64,000 nucleotides of DNA, taken from assembly GCA_024236375.1 (NCBI GenBank), contig JACKKP010000001.1:296001-360000 (forward strand). Reading direction: 5' to 3'. Under the pieces are notes generated by a model that saw only the letters and a program-made list of their open reading frames with translations, did no database searches and was not told where the DNA came from. This stretch comes from Rickettsiaceae bacterium. Its GTDB lineage: Bacteria > Pseudomonadota > Alphaproteobacteria > Rickettsiales > Rickettsiaceae. Positions 29,089 to 39,607 of this stretch are shown here, piece after piece. Each line of letters begins with the position of its first letter. The first letter of the stretch is position 1. Made by a program: the position numbers and the translations under genes.

Positions 29089-30420
29089 TTATTTACCTAT
29101 ACAAAAACTACTAAAGATCTCACCTAAAATTTCTTCTACAGTGATTTTTCCAGTAATATTACTAATTGCTCTTGCAGTCATACGTAAATCTTCAGTGGCT
29201 AATACTAAGTCATCATTGATTGAAAATTTTGTTAAATTTTCAACGGCTGTTTCAAGTTGACCTCGATGTCGACTTCTTGTCAGTTGAGCATTATCAGATG
29301 GTGCAGCTATTTTTTCTGCGATTGCAATAATATTATTATATATATTTTCAAGGCCAATTGATTGTTTTATTGAGACTTGAATTATTCTCTTATCAATAAC
29401 ACTTTTGTGATCTAAGTCAATTTTATTAAGCAAGATTATAGTATTTTGGTCGATAATATCTTCAAAAATTTTTATATCTTCGACATAATTGCTGGTAGCA
29501 TCAATTATTAATATCTTAATATCTGCATTAAATGCTGCGTGCCATGCTTTAGAAATACCTTTTTGTTCTATAATATCTTCTGAGGTCAAATTAATACCAG
29601 CAGTATCTTGTAGAATTATCGGATAGCCTCCAATGTCAATATAGCCTTCAATTATGTCTCGAGTAGTGCCAGCAATATTTGATACTATAGCCAATTCGCG
29701 GCGCATAATATAATTAATTAAACTAGATTTACCTGCGTTTGGTTTCCCGATAATAGCAAGTTTTATGCCACTGCGTAAACGTTCTCCTCGGTTATTGTCA
29801 TCTAAATGAATTTTAATTTCATTGATAAGGTAATGAATTTTTTCTTCTACCTCATTTATAACTGAATCAGGAATATTTTCATCAGGAAAGTCGATGTAAG
29901 CTTCCATCAAGCTAATAAGCTTTAATATGGTTTTACGCCAATTCTCATATATTCTTTCTAAAGCGCCACCGAGCTGAGCTATAGCTTGCTTATGTTGTAA
30001 TTCTGTTTCAGCTTCAATTAGATCAGCTAAGCCTTCGGCTGAAGTTAAATCCATTTTGCCGTTTAAGAAAGCACGTTTTGCAAATTCTCCAGGTTCTGCA
30101 ATCCTTACGTCTTCCATAGACGCAAGCGCCTGATGAAGCAATTTTATCACAGCTAAACTACCATGGGTATAAATTTCTACTGAATCTTCACCTGTGAAAC
30201 TTGCATTGCCCGAGAAGTACACAACCATCGCTTCATCAATTAATTTTTGTTTTTGTGGTATATATATTTTTCTTAAATATAATTTACGTGGTTCAAGCAT
30301 TTTATAGTCATGTGTGATTAATTTGCTTAAACTATTTAGGGCAAAAGGGCCAGAAACCCTAAAAATAGCAACTCCTGCTTTACCAGGGGCAGAACATTGT
30401 GCAAAGATAGTATTAGCCAT
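29089..30420 (-). CDS. mnmE: tRNA modification GTPase MnmE (TrmE)
   Basis: With MnmG, this 443-aa GTPase makes the 5-carboxymethylaminomethyl modification of wobble uridine. It has an N-terminal folate-binding domain (FAQCSAPGKAGVAIFRVSG), a helical domain with FAKRAFLNGKMDLTSAEGL, an inserted G domain (GKPNAGKSSL, DTAGI, NKID) and the invariant C-terminal CIGK. Length is normal. It shares a 98-bp divergent region with gdhB. Confidence 0.97.
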   Translation of the reverse strand: MANTIFAQCSAPGKAGVAIFRVSGPFALNSLSKLITHDYKMLEPRKLYLRKIYIPQKQKLIDEAMVVYFSGNASFTGEDSVEIYTHGSLAVIKLLHQALASMEDVRIAEPGEFAKRAFLNGKMDLTSAEGLADLIEAETELQHKQAIAQLGGALERIYENWRKTILKLISLMEAYIDFPDENIPDSVINEVEEKIHYLINEIKIHLDDNNRGERLRSGIKLAIIGKPNAGKSSLINYIMRRELAIVSNIAGTTRDIIEGYIDIGGYPIILQDTAGINLTSEDIIEQKGISKAWHAAFNADIKILIIDATSNYVEDIKIFEDIIDQNTIILLNKIDLDHKSVIDKRIIQVSIKQSIGLENIYNNIIAIAEKIAAPSDNAQLTRSRHRGQLETAVENLTKFSINDDLVLATEDLRMTARAISNITGKITVEEILGEIFSSFCIGK

Positions 30421-30518
30421 ACTACGCGAATAGTTGAAAAAAGATAACTATTTTTATAATATGTTACACAGCAGTGGTCAATAATAAATGCGAATAAAAA
30501 TAAAATTGATAAATAATT

Positions 30519-33500
30519 ATGGGCAAAAGACTTAAAAAAAATAACGAGAATGAATTTGTTCCAAACAGATTAGAGTGCACAATAGACGAATTTGATGCGG
30601 AAATATTACAATCACTGAGTAGTGTAAATAATAAAGGTGAATTATATACAAAATTTATTCGTAGATTTCTAAATTATATACCAGTCGATTACCGACTAGC
30701 TGCTAAAACTAAAATTTTTGGTGATTTTGCAGAAGAAGCATATGAATTTTTTAAACATCTTCCAGCTTCACAACAAAAAATTGAAATTACTAAAACACGT
30801 TTTAATAATGAAGATGCACTCAACATATTACTTTTGGAAAAAAACATTCCTTTTGTAATAGATTCATTAAATACATTAATTACTCAATTAGGATTAGAGA
30901 CAATATGTCTTTTTCATCCTGTTATCAGCTGTGTGCGTGATGAGAAGGGGAATTTACAAGATATTCTAGGCAAATATGAAGAAAAAAACAGTGAATCTTT
31001 AATCTATATCAAAGTTCTCGGTTCCTTTAACGATCTCACAATTCAAGATATCAAAAATAAAATAATTGACATAATGAATTTGGTGAGTACAGCCTTGGAT
31101 TCGTGGCAATTAATTTTAGATAAGGTAGACGATTTATCAAATAATATTGCTAGAGATTTGCCAAGTAAAATTGAAAAACCAAATCAACAAGATGCATTAG
31201 ATTTTATTACATGGATAAAGAAAAATAATATTACTTTCCTAGGGGTAGTTGAATTTGATGCCAAAAAAGAAATTATTATAGATGAAACTGGTGTAAAGGC
31301 TATATGGCACGATAATATCGAGGAAATTGAGTTACTTATTAGATTCTCTAAAGGGCATGATTATATTAATCACGGTGTAATGTTAGGCAAATTAAATAAG
31401 GTCTCTCCTATTCACCGCAATGTATTAGTTGATTACATATTATTCAAACAATTTGACGAAAAAGGTGACTACCATAAGGGAACAATAATATTTGGTTTAT
31501 ATGGTACTGCGATATATTATCAATCAATTCAGACTATACCGATTCTAAACAAAAAAATGCATTACGTGCTTGAGACATGTAATTTTCCTCCAAATGGATA
31601 TAATGTAAAAAAAATCAAAAATATTATAGAATCTTTGCCGCGTGATATTTTAATTCAAGTCGATGAAAGAGACTTATATTGTATGTGCATGCATATGTTA
31701 TCGGCAATACTGAGTCATAAACTCAAGTTATTTGTACAGCAAGATTGGTCTAAATCTTTCATTGATCTGGTGATTTTTATGCCACGAGAGAAGCTTACTC
31801 CAGAAATACATCATAATATTAATAACTATCTCTCAGAAAAATTTAATTGTGAAATTATTTCAGATAATGTAACAGTTGTTTCTCAGGATTTTATCCATCT
31901 ATTTGTTACAATTTCAATTCAAGACCAAAATGATTTAAATTTTTCTCATGAAGCAATGCAGAATGATTTGGTAAAAATTACTACTAACTGGTCAGATGCT
32001 TTAACTGAGAAATTATGTTCTGTTTATGGTGAATATGTAGGTAAAAGAAAATATCGTGAAATTGAGTCATCCTTTTCTAATGAATATAGATATAAATTTA
32101 CTGCAGACAATGTCATTGAAGATTTATCTTATATTCAGGAAGCTTCGGATCAACAAAAATTAGTTTATAATTTTTTAGCTGCTGGAGAAGAATTTAAGCT
32201 CAAAATTTATAGTCCCGAAAAAAGTTTAATATTGTCTGATATTTTACCGCCTATTGAAAATTTAGGATTCGTTGCTATAGAAGAACAAAGTTTTTTCATA
32301 AGAGCAACAGCAAAATTCTGTAATATTTGGCTTTATGAATTTAAATTAACTTCAATCGAACCGCTTAAGACAGATTTTGCAATTTTAAAGAGCAATATTG
32401 AAGAAGCCTTAGATAAAATTACTCATCATGAATTGCCGAGCGATAATTTGTGTAAATTAATTACTTTAGCAGGTTTTGATTGGGTACAAGTTAAAGTAAT
32501 AAAATCTTTAACTTCTTATCTTGCACAAACCGGATTCATGTATAGTAAAGATTATGCGCAACAAGTGTTGGTCAAACATTATAAATATACAGAAATGTTG
32601 TTTCAGTTATTTGAGTCAATGTTTTCACCTAAAATACATTCCATCTCGAAATCCGAAACATTAGTACAAGAGATGATAAACTATCTAGATCATGTAGATA
32701 TTAGTGCTGAAGACAAGGTTTTATCGAATATGCGTTTAATTATTCAAGCAATGTTAAGAACGAATGTTTACCAAAAAGATCCAGTTACTTGTGGTTATAA
32801 AAAATATTTTTCCTTTAAATTTAGGTCAGAAAAAGTACCAGATTTACCATTACCTATACCTTATGCAGAGATTTTTGTTTATGCAAATGATTTTGAAGCA
32901 ATTCACTTAAGGGGAGGTAAAGTAGGGCGCGGAGGTATTCGTTGGTCTGATCGTGAAGAAGATTATCGTCGAGAAGTACTTGCGCTACTTAAAGCACAAA
33001 TGCCAAAAAATACTATTATAGTTCCAACGGGTTCTAAAGGTACATTTGTTGTAAAACTTGATCAGAATAACTATACTCGCGAAGAGTATATGCAAAAAGT
33101 AGTAAATTGTTATCAAGATTTCTTAAGAGGGTTATTAGATATTACTGATAATCTGATAGATAATAAAGTAGTCAAACCAAAGGATACTATTACTTATGAT
33201 GATGCAAACCCATATTTAGTAGTAGCAGCTGACAAAGGAACGGGAGCGTTTTCAGATTATGCAAATACAGTGTCAAAGGAATATAATTTTTGGCTAAGTG
33301 ACGCTTTTGCTTCTGGTGGATCCGTGGGTTATGACCATAAGAAAATGGGTATTACTTCGAAGGGTGTATGGATTACAGCCAAGGAGCATTTACGTACTTT
33401 GGGTATTGATGCAACAAAACAACCATTTACAGTAATGGGCATAGGGGATATGTCGGGTGATGTATTTGGCAATGGTTTACTGAGTTCAGAATATATGAAG

Positions 33501-35321
33501 TTAGTAGGCGCGTTTAACCATCAACATATTTTTATTGATCCAAATCCAGATCTTAAGGCAAGTTTTTTAGAGCGTAAAAGATTATTCAGTTTGCCACGCA
33601 GCTCTTGGAATGATTATGATACTAATGTCTTGTCTGAAGGAGGAAGGATATATAGTCGTTCGACAAAAATTTTGGAACTGACCCCTGCTATACAAAAATT
33701 GATTGGTACTAACGAGATTAGGATGACTCCTGAACAGTTAATACGTAATTTGTTAAAGCTAAAAGTTGATTTAATATGGAATGGTGGTATAGGCACTTAT
33801 ATCAAATCTACATCTGAAAATAATATAGATATTGGAGATAAAAATAATGATAATTTGAGAATCAATGGATCAGAAGTTAATGCCAAAGTTATTGCTGAAG
33901 GTGGGAATGTTGGTGTGTCACAACTAGGTAGAGTAGAATACGCTCTTGCAGGTGGCGCTATTAATACTGATTTTATTGATAATTCTGCAGGTGTTGATTG
34001 TTCAGATCACGAAGTCAATATCAAGATTGCACTAAATCTTGCTTTAGAAAAAGGTAAGATTACTTTAGAAGAACGTAATAAACTTTTAGCAAATATGACA
34101 GAACAGGTCAAAGATTTGGTATTACAAGATAATCATGACCAACATCTGGCAATCACTATTGCATCCTTATCTTCGGTATTTGATACTGCATCATTTAGTC
34201 AATTAATAAGAGATTTGGAACAAAATAAATTACTTGATAGTAAGGTAGAATTTTTGCCAACTAAAGCTGAACTAGCAAGGCGTTCTGCTATAAATCAAGG
34301 TTTTACAAGGCCTGAACTGGCGGTTTTACTATCATATAGTAAAATGGCTTTAGAATTTGATTTACTTGATTCGCAAATTACGCAAGATAAGTATTTTGAT
34401 GCATATCTAATCAAATATTTCCCTAAAATGATGCAAGAAGATTTTAGAGATGAAATACTACAACATCCATTACGTCATGAGATCATCAAAACGATTATCG
34501 TCAATAAAATGGTTAATTCTCTAGGTGGAACAAATATAAATTATATTAAAGTTAATACCGGCGTATCTATTGATGAGATAGTGAAAGCGTATGAAATAGT
34601 AATCAAAATCTTTAATTTAGGGGAAATTTGGAAAGAGCTAGAAACTTTATTAGAAGTTTCATTATCAATTAGAATTGAAATGTTTACTGATTTGATCCGT
34701 AGTATCAGAAGAGGAATTAATTGGTTCTTGCGTCATTCAAAATTACCTATCAATATCCAAGCGGTGATAGATCAATATCAAGAGCACGTAATGAAATTAT
34801 CAAAAAATATTGATAATATATTGTTAGGAGCCTCTAAAGCTAAATTTGCAAGTCGCATTGAATATTACCACAATGCTGGTGTAAAACAAGAATTAGCCAT
34901 TTTAGTTGCTATGTCGGAAATATTAATCTCTGTATTTGATGTTATTTTCTTGGCAGAAAAAACCTCTAGCGATATGACAAATACTGCGCAGCTTTATTTT
35001 GCAGCAGGAGAAAAACTAGACTTAGACTGGTTGAGGTATAGTTGTGAGACTCAAAGAAATGATTCCTATTGGAATCGATTGTCTATACAATCATTAAAAG
35101 ATGATTTTTATGATAAACAAAAAAGATTAGTATGTATTATTAATAAAAAATCCAAACAATTGGATATAGAGTCGTGGTTAAAAGAAAACGACATTTACAT
35201 GTCTATTTTTGTTAAATTTATTGAAGAAATTAAAACGCAAGACGTGATAGATCTTAATATGATTATTTTAGCTAATAAAAAATTAGAGGTTGCAATTAGA
35301 AAAATAGAGGAAAATCGGTGA
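30519..35321 (+). CDS. gdhB: NAD-specific glutamate dehydrogenase, large type
   Basis: This 1600-aa enzyme of the large (L_180-type) NAD-GDH family oxidatively deaminates glutamate to 2-oxoglutarate. Glutamate is a main carbon and energy source for Rickettsiales. A long N-terminal ACT-like regulatory region (to about residue 740) precedes the catalytic core. The core has GGKVGRGGIRWSDREEDYR near 800, PTGSKGTFVVK, AADKGTGAFSDYAN near 905, and MGIGDMSGDVFGNG. The helical C-terminal domain runs to the end. It leads a run in which the following gene starts inside its stop codon (GTGA). Confidence 0.97.
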   Translation: MGKRLKKNNENEFVPNRLECTIDEFDAEILQSLSSVNNKGELYTKFIRRFLNYIPVDYRLAAKTKIFGDFAEEAYEFFKHLPASQQKIEITKTRFNNEDALNILLLEKNIPFVIDSLNTLITQLGLETICLFHPVISCVRDEKGNLQDILGKYEEKNSESLIYIKVLGSFNDLTIQDIKNKIIDIMNLVSTALDSWQLILDKVDDLSNNIARDLPSKIEKPNQQDALDFITWIKKNNITFLGVVEFDAKKEIIIDETGVKAIWHDNIEEIELLIRFSKGHDYINHGVMLGKLNKVSPIHRNVLVDYILFKQFDEKGDYHKGTIIFGLYGTAIYYQSIQTIPILNKKMHYVLETCNFPPNGYNVKKIKNIIESLPRDILIQVDERDLYCMCMHMLSAILSHKLKLFVQQDWSKSFIDLVIFMPREKLTPEIHHNINNYLSEKFNCEIISDNVTVVSQDFIHLFVTISIQDQNDLNFSHEAMQNDLVKITTNWSDALTEKLCSVYGEYVGKRKYREIESSFSNEYRYKFTADNVIEDLSYIQEASDQQKLVYNFLAAGEEFKLKIYSPEKSLILSDILPPIENLGFVAIEEQSFFIRATAKFCNIWLYEFKLTSIEPLKTDFAILKSNIEEALDKITHHELPSDNLCKLITLAGFDWVQVKVIKSLTSYLAQTGFMYSKDYAQQVLVKHYKYTEMLFQLFESMFSPKIHSISKSETLVQEMINYLDHVDISAEDKVLSNMRLIIQAMLRTNVYQKDPVTCGYKKYFSFKFRSEKVPDLPLPIPYAEIFVYANDFEAIHLRGGKVGRGGIRWSDREEDYRREVLALLKAQMPKNTIIVPTGSKGTFVVKLDQNNYTREEYMQKVVNCYQDFLRGLLDITDNLIDNKVVKPKDTITYDDANPYLVVAADKGTGAFSDYANTVSKEYNFWLSDAFASGGSVGYDHKKMGITSKGVWITAKEHLRTLGIDATKQPFTVMGIGDMSGDVFGNGLLSSEYMKLVGAFNHQHIFIDPNPDLKASFLERKRLFSLPRSSWNDYDTNVLSEGGRIYSRSTKILELTPAIQKLIGTNEIRMTPEQLIRNLLKLKVDLIWNGGIGTYIKSTSENNIDIGDKNNDNLRINGSEVNAKVIAEGGNVGVSQLGRVEYALAGGAINTDFIDNSAGVDCSDHEVNIKIALNLALEKGKITLEERNKLLANMTEQVKDLVLQDNHDQHLAITIASLSSVFDTASFSQLIRDLEQNKLLDSKVEFLPTKAELARRSAINQGFTRPELAVLLSYSKMALEFDLLDSQITQDKYFDAYLIKYFPKMMQEDFRDEILQHPLRHEIIKTIIVNKMVNSLGGTNINYIKVNTGVSIDEIVKAYEIVIKIFNLGEIWKELETLLEVSLSIRIEMFTDLIRSIRRGINWFLRHSKLPINIQAVIDQYQEHVMKLSKNIDNILLGASKAKFASRIEYYHNAGVKQELAILVAMSEILISVFDVIFLAEKTSSDMTNTAQLYFAAGEKLDLDWLRYSCETQRNDSYWNRLSIQSLKDDFYDKQKRLVCIINKKSKQLDIESWLKENDIYMSIFVKFIEEIKTQDVIDLNMIILANKKLEVAIRKIEENR

Positions 35322-35704
35322 TTAATTTGAAGGAAGAAAGAGAAAAACGAGGTTATACTATTGAAGATGTTTCAAATATTCTTAGAATAAGAAAGCAATA
35401 TATTATTGCAATTGAAGAGGATAATCTCAGTGACATACCAAGCGAAACTTACGCTAAAGGATATATCAAAACTTATTGTGAATTCTTAAAGATTCCTATG
35501 CCGCAAAAATCACAAGAAAAACAAGTAATAGAAAAGCCGCCAGTAGTAGAATCAAAAAATAGTCAATATTATATAGTGGCTATTTCCTTGTTGCTACTTC
35601 TAATTAGTGTTATATTATACCACAAATACCTGAAAGATGATGATACTAAACTCAATAAAGAACTAATTTATGTCGAAGAAAATCACCATACAACATTTAA
35701 ATAG
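35318..35704 (+). CDS. HTH/transmembrane protein, RodZ-N-terminal-like
   Basis: This 128-aa protein has an N-terminal helix-turn-helix of the RodZ/Xre type (residues about 3-68, LKEEREKRGYTIEDVSNILRI). A linker and one TM helix (about 86-105) follow, then a short tail. Full RodZ proteins have a larger periplasmic domain, which is absent here, so this is either a reduced RodZ or another membrane-anchored HTH protein. It starts with GTG overlapping the gdhB stop by 4 bp. Its 3' end overlaps the next gene by 35 bp. Next to zapA, a cell-shape or division role is plausible. Confidence 0.75.
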   Translation: MINLKEEREKRGYTIEDVSNILRIRKQYIIAIEEDNLSDIPSETYAKGYIKTYCEFLKIPMPQKSQEKQVIEKPPVVESKNSQYYIVAISLLLLLISVILYHKYLKDDDTKLNKELIYVEENHHTTFK

Positions 35705-35906
35705 TTTAATCCAGGAGTTAGAAACAAAAATAGACATATTACTCACTAAGTTAGAAAAGCAAACAGAGTTAATCAAAACTTTACAGAAAAAAAATAGTGA
35801 CCTGCAAAATAGTAATAATAAAACTTTAGAGCAGATTAAAGATTATGTAAAAGAATTAGAGCAAATAAGAAATTATTATGTCAACAGTAACAATAACTCT
35901 AAATAA
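35670..35906 (+). CDS. Small coiled-coil protein upstream of zapA
   Basis: This 78-aa, almost entirely coiled-coil protein (ITIQHLNSLIQELETKIDIL and onward, heptads to about residue 68) has no enzymatic motif. Proteobacteria often encode a short coiled-coil protein of the TIGR02449 type directly before zapA, and its size and place match. It overlaps the preceding gene by 35 bp and zapA by 29 bp, so it is translationally coupled to the division gene. Confidence 0.7.
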   Translation: MSKKITIQHLNSLIQELETKIDILLTKLEKQTELIKTLQKKNSDLQNSNNKTLEQIKDYVKELEQIRNYYVNSNNNSK

Positions 35907-36198
35907 CAAAAAATTTAACCTTGAGTGTGCACCCAAAGATCAAGATTATTTAGTTGCATTAGCTTCAAAAATTGATGATGAAATTACAAAAATTATTAAA
36001 TCAAATGAATATATTTCTTTTGAACTGGCGCTTGTGATAATTAGTTTGAAGCTGATGGCTTTCAAGCAGTCTGAGCTTAAAATTTCTGGTGGGCAAATAT
36101 TAGAAAATTTAGAACAAGAACACCAATTGCACATGACAGACATTTCAGAACATTTATCGACGCTATTGAAAAAAATTGATACAAAGCTTGAGATATAA
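35878..36198 (+). CDS. zapA: Cell division protein ZapA
   Basis: This 106-aa FtsZ-ring-associated protein has the N-terminal globular part VTITLNNKKFNLECAPKDQDYLVALASKIDDE and a C-terminal helix that forms the ZapA coiled coil. The AALA-like 'ALVIISLKLMA' helix is typical. It is coupled to the coiled-coil gene upstream. No 6S RNA fits in the 43 bp before the next gene. Confidence 0.85.
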   Translation: MSTVTITLNNKKFNLECAPKDQDYLVALASKIDDEITKIIKSNEYISFELALVIISLKLMAFKQSELKISGGQILENLEQEHQLHMTDISEHLSTLLKKIDTKLEI

Positions 36199-36241
36199 GT
36201 CTAAGATCTCAAAATATTCTGGTGACAAATGACAGATCAAG

Positions 36242-37474
36242 ATGATTAATAAAAGAGATGTAGCAATATTACTTGGAAATGTTATTGACCATTTTGATAG
36301 GTCATTATATATTTTTTTGGCACCTATTATTGCCCCATTATTCTTTCCAAATTCAGATGAGGTAGTTTCACTGATTTTAGCTTACCTGGTCTTAAGCGGT
36401 GACCTAGTGGCAAAACCCTTGGGTAAGTATATATTTGCAATTATTGCTGATAATCACGGTCCAGGAATTGCGCTATCCTACTCTTTGATTGGTATAGGTA
36501 TATTTACTGGTTTAATTTCTATATTACCAACTTATACAATAGTGGGTGTAGGATCCTCTATATTACTTGTAATATTGCGCCTTATAGGTGGAGTATTTGC
36601 TGCTGGAGAAATTCTAGTAGCAAACTTATATATTTTAGAGGGGAGAGTAGGGGCTGGGGCCATCAGAAGATCCTATTTGTATCAATCTTCAACTATCGTA
36701 GGAATTATTGCTGCATCACTTGCTGCGACTATAGTATTTCATTTATCATATAGTGAGGCATGGAGAATCCCTTTTGGACTAGGTGCAGTTGCAGCTTTCA
36801 TAGGGTATTTTTTTAGAATATATTTTTTTCATACTGAATTAGTAAAAGTACATCTTAAAAAATCCGTAAGTTATAATCTGAAAAAAAATATAAAAACCTT
36901 AAACTCATATAAATTACTTTTATTCAAAATTATATTAACACAAAATATCTCACAAATTACTTATGTATTACCTTTCGTTGTAATGAATCATTTCGTACCG
37001 TTAATTACTGGTATTTCTACAAAAATGATGATGCTAGCTAATAATTTTATGTTGGTTTTTGATTTGATAATGTTATTTGTAATAGGTGAAATAAGTACTA
37101 AATTTACGCCAGAAATTCTCTTGAAATACTCGAGTGGTGTACTTACGGTGACCATAATTCCGCTATGGTTTTTTATAGAAAATAGTTCTTTATTATATGT
37201 AAGTTTTATTAGATTTTGGATTGTAACCTGGGGAATTATATTTTTATGCCCACTGAGTGTTTGGTGTCGTGATCAAGTAAGTGATGCACAAGCACGCTAT
37301 TTGATAATTGGTATGGGAAACTCCATTTCTTCAATTTTTGCTGGCAAAATTACACCAGTTCTTTGTCTTTGGTTCTACTATATAACAGGTTCCTATATGG
37401 TATTATCTTTATATTTTTTCATTATATTTGCTGCTTGTTGGTTAATGCTTGTAAGAAACCCTAATATTAATTAG
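36242..37474 (+). CDS. MFS transporter, ProP/MHS-like
   Basis: This 410-aa membrane protein has about 12 TM helices. It opens with NVIDHFDRSLYIFLAPIIAP and has a GDLVAKPLGKYIFAIIADNHG loop, the metabolite:proton symporter (MHS) equivalent of the MFS motif A. Rickettsiales carry many ProP-like MHS carriers for host osmolytes and metabolites. Substrate cannot be read from the sequence. It follows zapA by 43 bp and may be the last gene of the gdhB run. Confidence 0.85.
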   Translation: MINKRDVAILLGNVIDHFDRSLYIFLAPIIAPLFFPNSDEVVSLILAYLVLSGDLVAKPLGKYIFAIIADNHGPGIALSYSLIGIGIFTGLISILPTYTIVGVGSSILLVILRLIGGVFAAGEILVANLYILEGRVGAGAIRRSYLYQSSTIVGIIAASLAATIVFHLSYSEAWRIPFGLGAVAAFIGYFFRIYFFHTELVKVHLKKSVSYNLKKNIKTLNSYKLLLFKIILTQNISQITYVLPFVVMNHFVPLITGISTKMMMLANNFMLVFDLIMLFVIGEISTKFTPEILLKYSSGVLTVTIIPLWFFIENSSLLYVSFIRFWIVTWGIIFLCPLSVWCRDQVSDAQARYLIIGMGNSISSIFAGKITPVLCLWFYYITGSYMVLSLYFFIIFAACWLMLVRNPNIN

Positions 37475-37562
37475 ATAAAAATATAGATTAATACACAAAT
37501 ATATGTTAATTTACTTCAATATATATTAATTGGATGATAATAAAATTTAAAAATTAAATTTT

Positions 37563-38135
37563 ATGAGTAACAGTGATCAATCGCTTATGAAGTTGCGAGA
37601 AGATGTACGTTCAAGTAATCCATCACTATGGACAACACAAGATATAGATCAAATTCCTACTGCACCTATTGTAATAGCGATACCAGAAGAAGGGAGGGTG
37701 TTGCCTTCATTAATAGAGAGTACCATTTCTGTGGCTAATCAAATCACTTATGAAGAATTAGTAGCAAATATTTCTCATTTAATGAGAATAGGTGCAATCC
37801 CTGCTGATAGTTTCATGAATCAGAATCCGAGTGATATTGCGTCTATTATCATTGCGTCTATTATAATAGCGCAGTCATCTAATAATAATTTGAATAATGC
37901 AGAGCTGCCAGCTAATTTTGATATTTTTACAAATATCAAAAGTTTTTTTGTTGGCATTATTGGACAATGTTATGAGTTTATCCATGCTATGGAATCAATT
38001 CTATTTAATAATATCTGCGATATTTGGAGTTATTTTTCGATCAGTGAGAATATTAACCCAAATAATATCCAGCAAGATAACGAAGATACATTATTAACAG
38101 GTGCAGAAGCAAATAATCTGGATAGTTCTTTATAA
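37563..38135 (+). CDS. Unknown protein, 190 aa
   Basis: Not recognised. It is acidic, with a hydrophobic middle: DIASIIIASIIIA (about 97-109), which has an internal repeat visible also in the DNA, and IKSFFVGIIGQCYEFIHAM (about 127-145). No signal peptide is evident. The next gene is also of unknown function and starts 113 bp later. Confidence 0.5.
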   Translation: MSNSDQSLMKLREDVRSSNPSLWTTQDIDQIPTAPIVIAIPEEGRVLPSLIESTISVANQITYEELVANISHLMRIGAIPADSFMNQNPSDIASIIIASIIIAQSSNNNLNNAELPANFDIFTNIKSFFVGIIGQCYEFIHAMESILFNNICDIWSYFSISENINPNNIQQDNEDTLLTGAEANNLDSSL

Positions 38136-38248
38136 GTCCCTTAGTGCAAATGATATAATTAACAAATTTTATCTATTAATATCAATAATTATTGATGTTT
38201 GTTAAATTTGCTTTATGATGTATTTTCTAATCAATAGAAAGGTAATGT

Positions 38249-38758
38249 ATGAACTCTTCAGAAAAATATAACTATGTTGATCAGCAACATTTTATTTATA
38301 TAAAAAATACTTATAACCAAAATCCACAAAAAGCTCAATTTGCTGCTGTAACCTCTGCTGGGATCACTATGGGTACTAGCCTAATTGCACGTTGGAGTGG
38401 AGGTTGTATTCCAACCACAGCTAAAATAGCTATTTTTGGCCTAACTGCTATTTCGAATCTTGTGTCTTTAAATATGAAAGAAGTAAGTGTTGCAGAGCTC
38501 AAAAGAGTGACAACAGACGGAACAAAAATATTACAGCACCTTATTGAAGGCAGTGTAAATTATGTATCTGAGGCGGGCAACTATCTTTTTGAAATGGTTT
38601 GGAATAAGGTGACCGATGATAGTGATAATTCAGCTGCAGATATTATTGATAGTAAACTATCATTACCAGAGTCAGAAGTTATTGAGGCCACTAATAACGC
38701 AGATAGTACTATAGAGATTAGTGGAGCAACAGACGCAGAGATTGATACTATAACATAA
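38249..38758 (+). CDS. Unknown protein with hydrophobic centre, 169 aa
   Basis: Not recognised. A ribosome binding site (GAAAGG) precedes the ATG. Residues about 30-72 are hydrophobic with Gly/Ala/Thr (AAVTSAGITMGTSLIA, KIAIFGLTAISNLVSL). The C-terminal 50 residues are acidic and rich in Ser, Asp and Glu. The general style (hydrophobic Gly/Ala hairpin in a hydrophilic protein) resembles the proteins at 23759 and 26397, without clear homology. It ends at a bidirectional terminator. Confidence 0.5.
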   Translation: MNSSEKYNYVDQQHFIYIKNTYNQNPQKAQFAAVTSAGITMGTSLIARWSGGCIPTTAKIAIFGLTAISNLVSLNMKEVSVAELKRVTTDGTKILQHLIEGSVNYVSEAGNYLFEMVWNKVTDDSDNSAADIIDSKLSLPESEVIEATNNADSTIEISGATDAEIDTIT

Positions 38759-38821
38759 TAAAATATCGTATTTTGGCTATCGGTCAATAGCACTAACTAT
38801 TCTATAATTCACAAACATATT

Positions 38822-38855
38822 AAAAAGCACCTTAAGCCTTAGGGTGCTTTTTTTT
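38822..38855. terminator. Bidirectional intrinsic terminator
   Basis: A stem AAAAAGCACC / GGTGCTTTTT has an 11-base loop. It is followed by T on the + strand and preceded by A, so it can end transcription from both the unknown gene at 38249 (+) and the PAP2-like gene (-). It overlaps the last codons of the latter. Confidence 0.8.
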
Positions 38856-39607
38856 GATTAGTAGTCGTTATTATTTGCGCAAATAGCGTAACGATTGGCA
38901 GTGCTATAGCAACTAGAGCTCTATCTATATTATATAATAAAGGTGGCAAAGTTATATACTGACCAGCGATAACTAAGATAATGAACGCCCAAAATATAGT
39001 AGTAATGATCCTTGCTTTAGTATTTAAATAAGTGATTTTAGAACCTAATAAATATTCTACAATAATTAAACATATTATAGCATAATATGTTTGGATGACG
39101 TGATCTGCTAAATGATAAAATAGTTTGCTACAAATTACCAAAAATGTGGCACTAAATATTGTTACTGTAAATAAGGTTTTCTCATTAGTGTTATTCATCA
39201 ATAATTGATATAAATATATTATTAATGTAGCAAAAGATACTGCACCGATGATATCTATATAATTATGATATCCAAAATATATTAAAGCAATTGCCAAGCC
39301 TGATAATATTGTAACTAATAAACTTCTATATAAAATATTCATAGTATTAATAAATAACCAACCATAAAAGGTGGTGGCAGCTTGCATGTGGCCGCTAGGA
39401 AAAGCAAAACCTACTTTACCTATGTTTTCATTTAGAGGTACTTGAAATATAAATTTCAGTACAAAATTGCATAAAATGCTAAGAAAAATTAAACAGGTAG
39501 CGTGAAAAAATAATTTACGTTCTCCCCAAATATGGCATTGTTAACAAAATAATTTTAAAAGTATAGGAGAAGTGGTATGCTAATTGAACAATAGAGAGGA
39601 TTCAATT

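Noticed and set aside
36199..36241. Possible 6S RNA after zapA, as in many proteobacteria
   Set aside because: Only 43 bp separate zapA from the next gene, too short for 6S RNA.
39385..39387. ATG at 39387 as the genuine start of a complete PAP2-like protein
   Set aside because: The PSGH motif and two upstream helices are encoded before it, so this start would drop the catalytic region.
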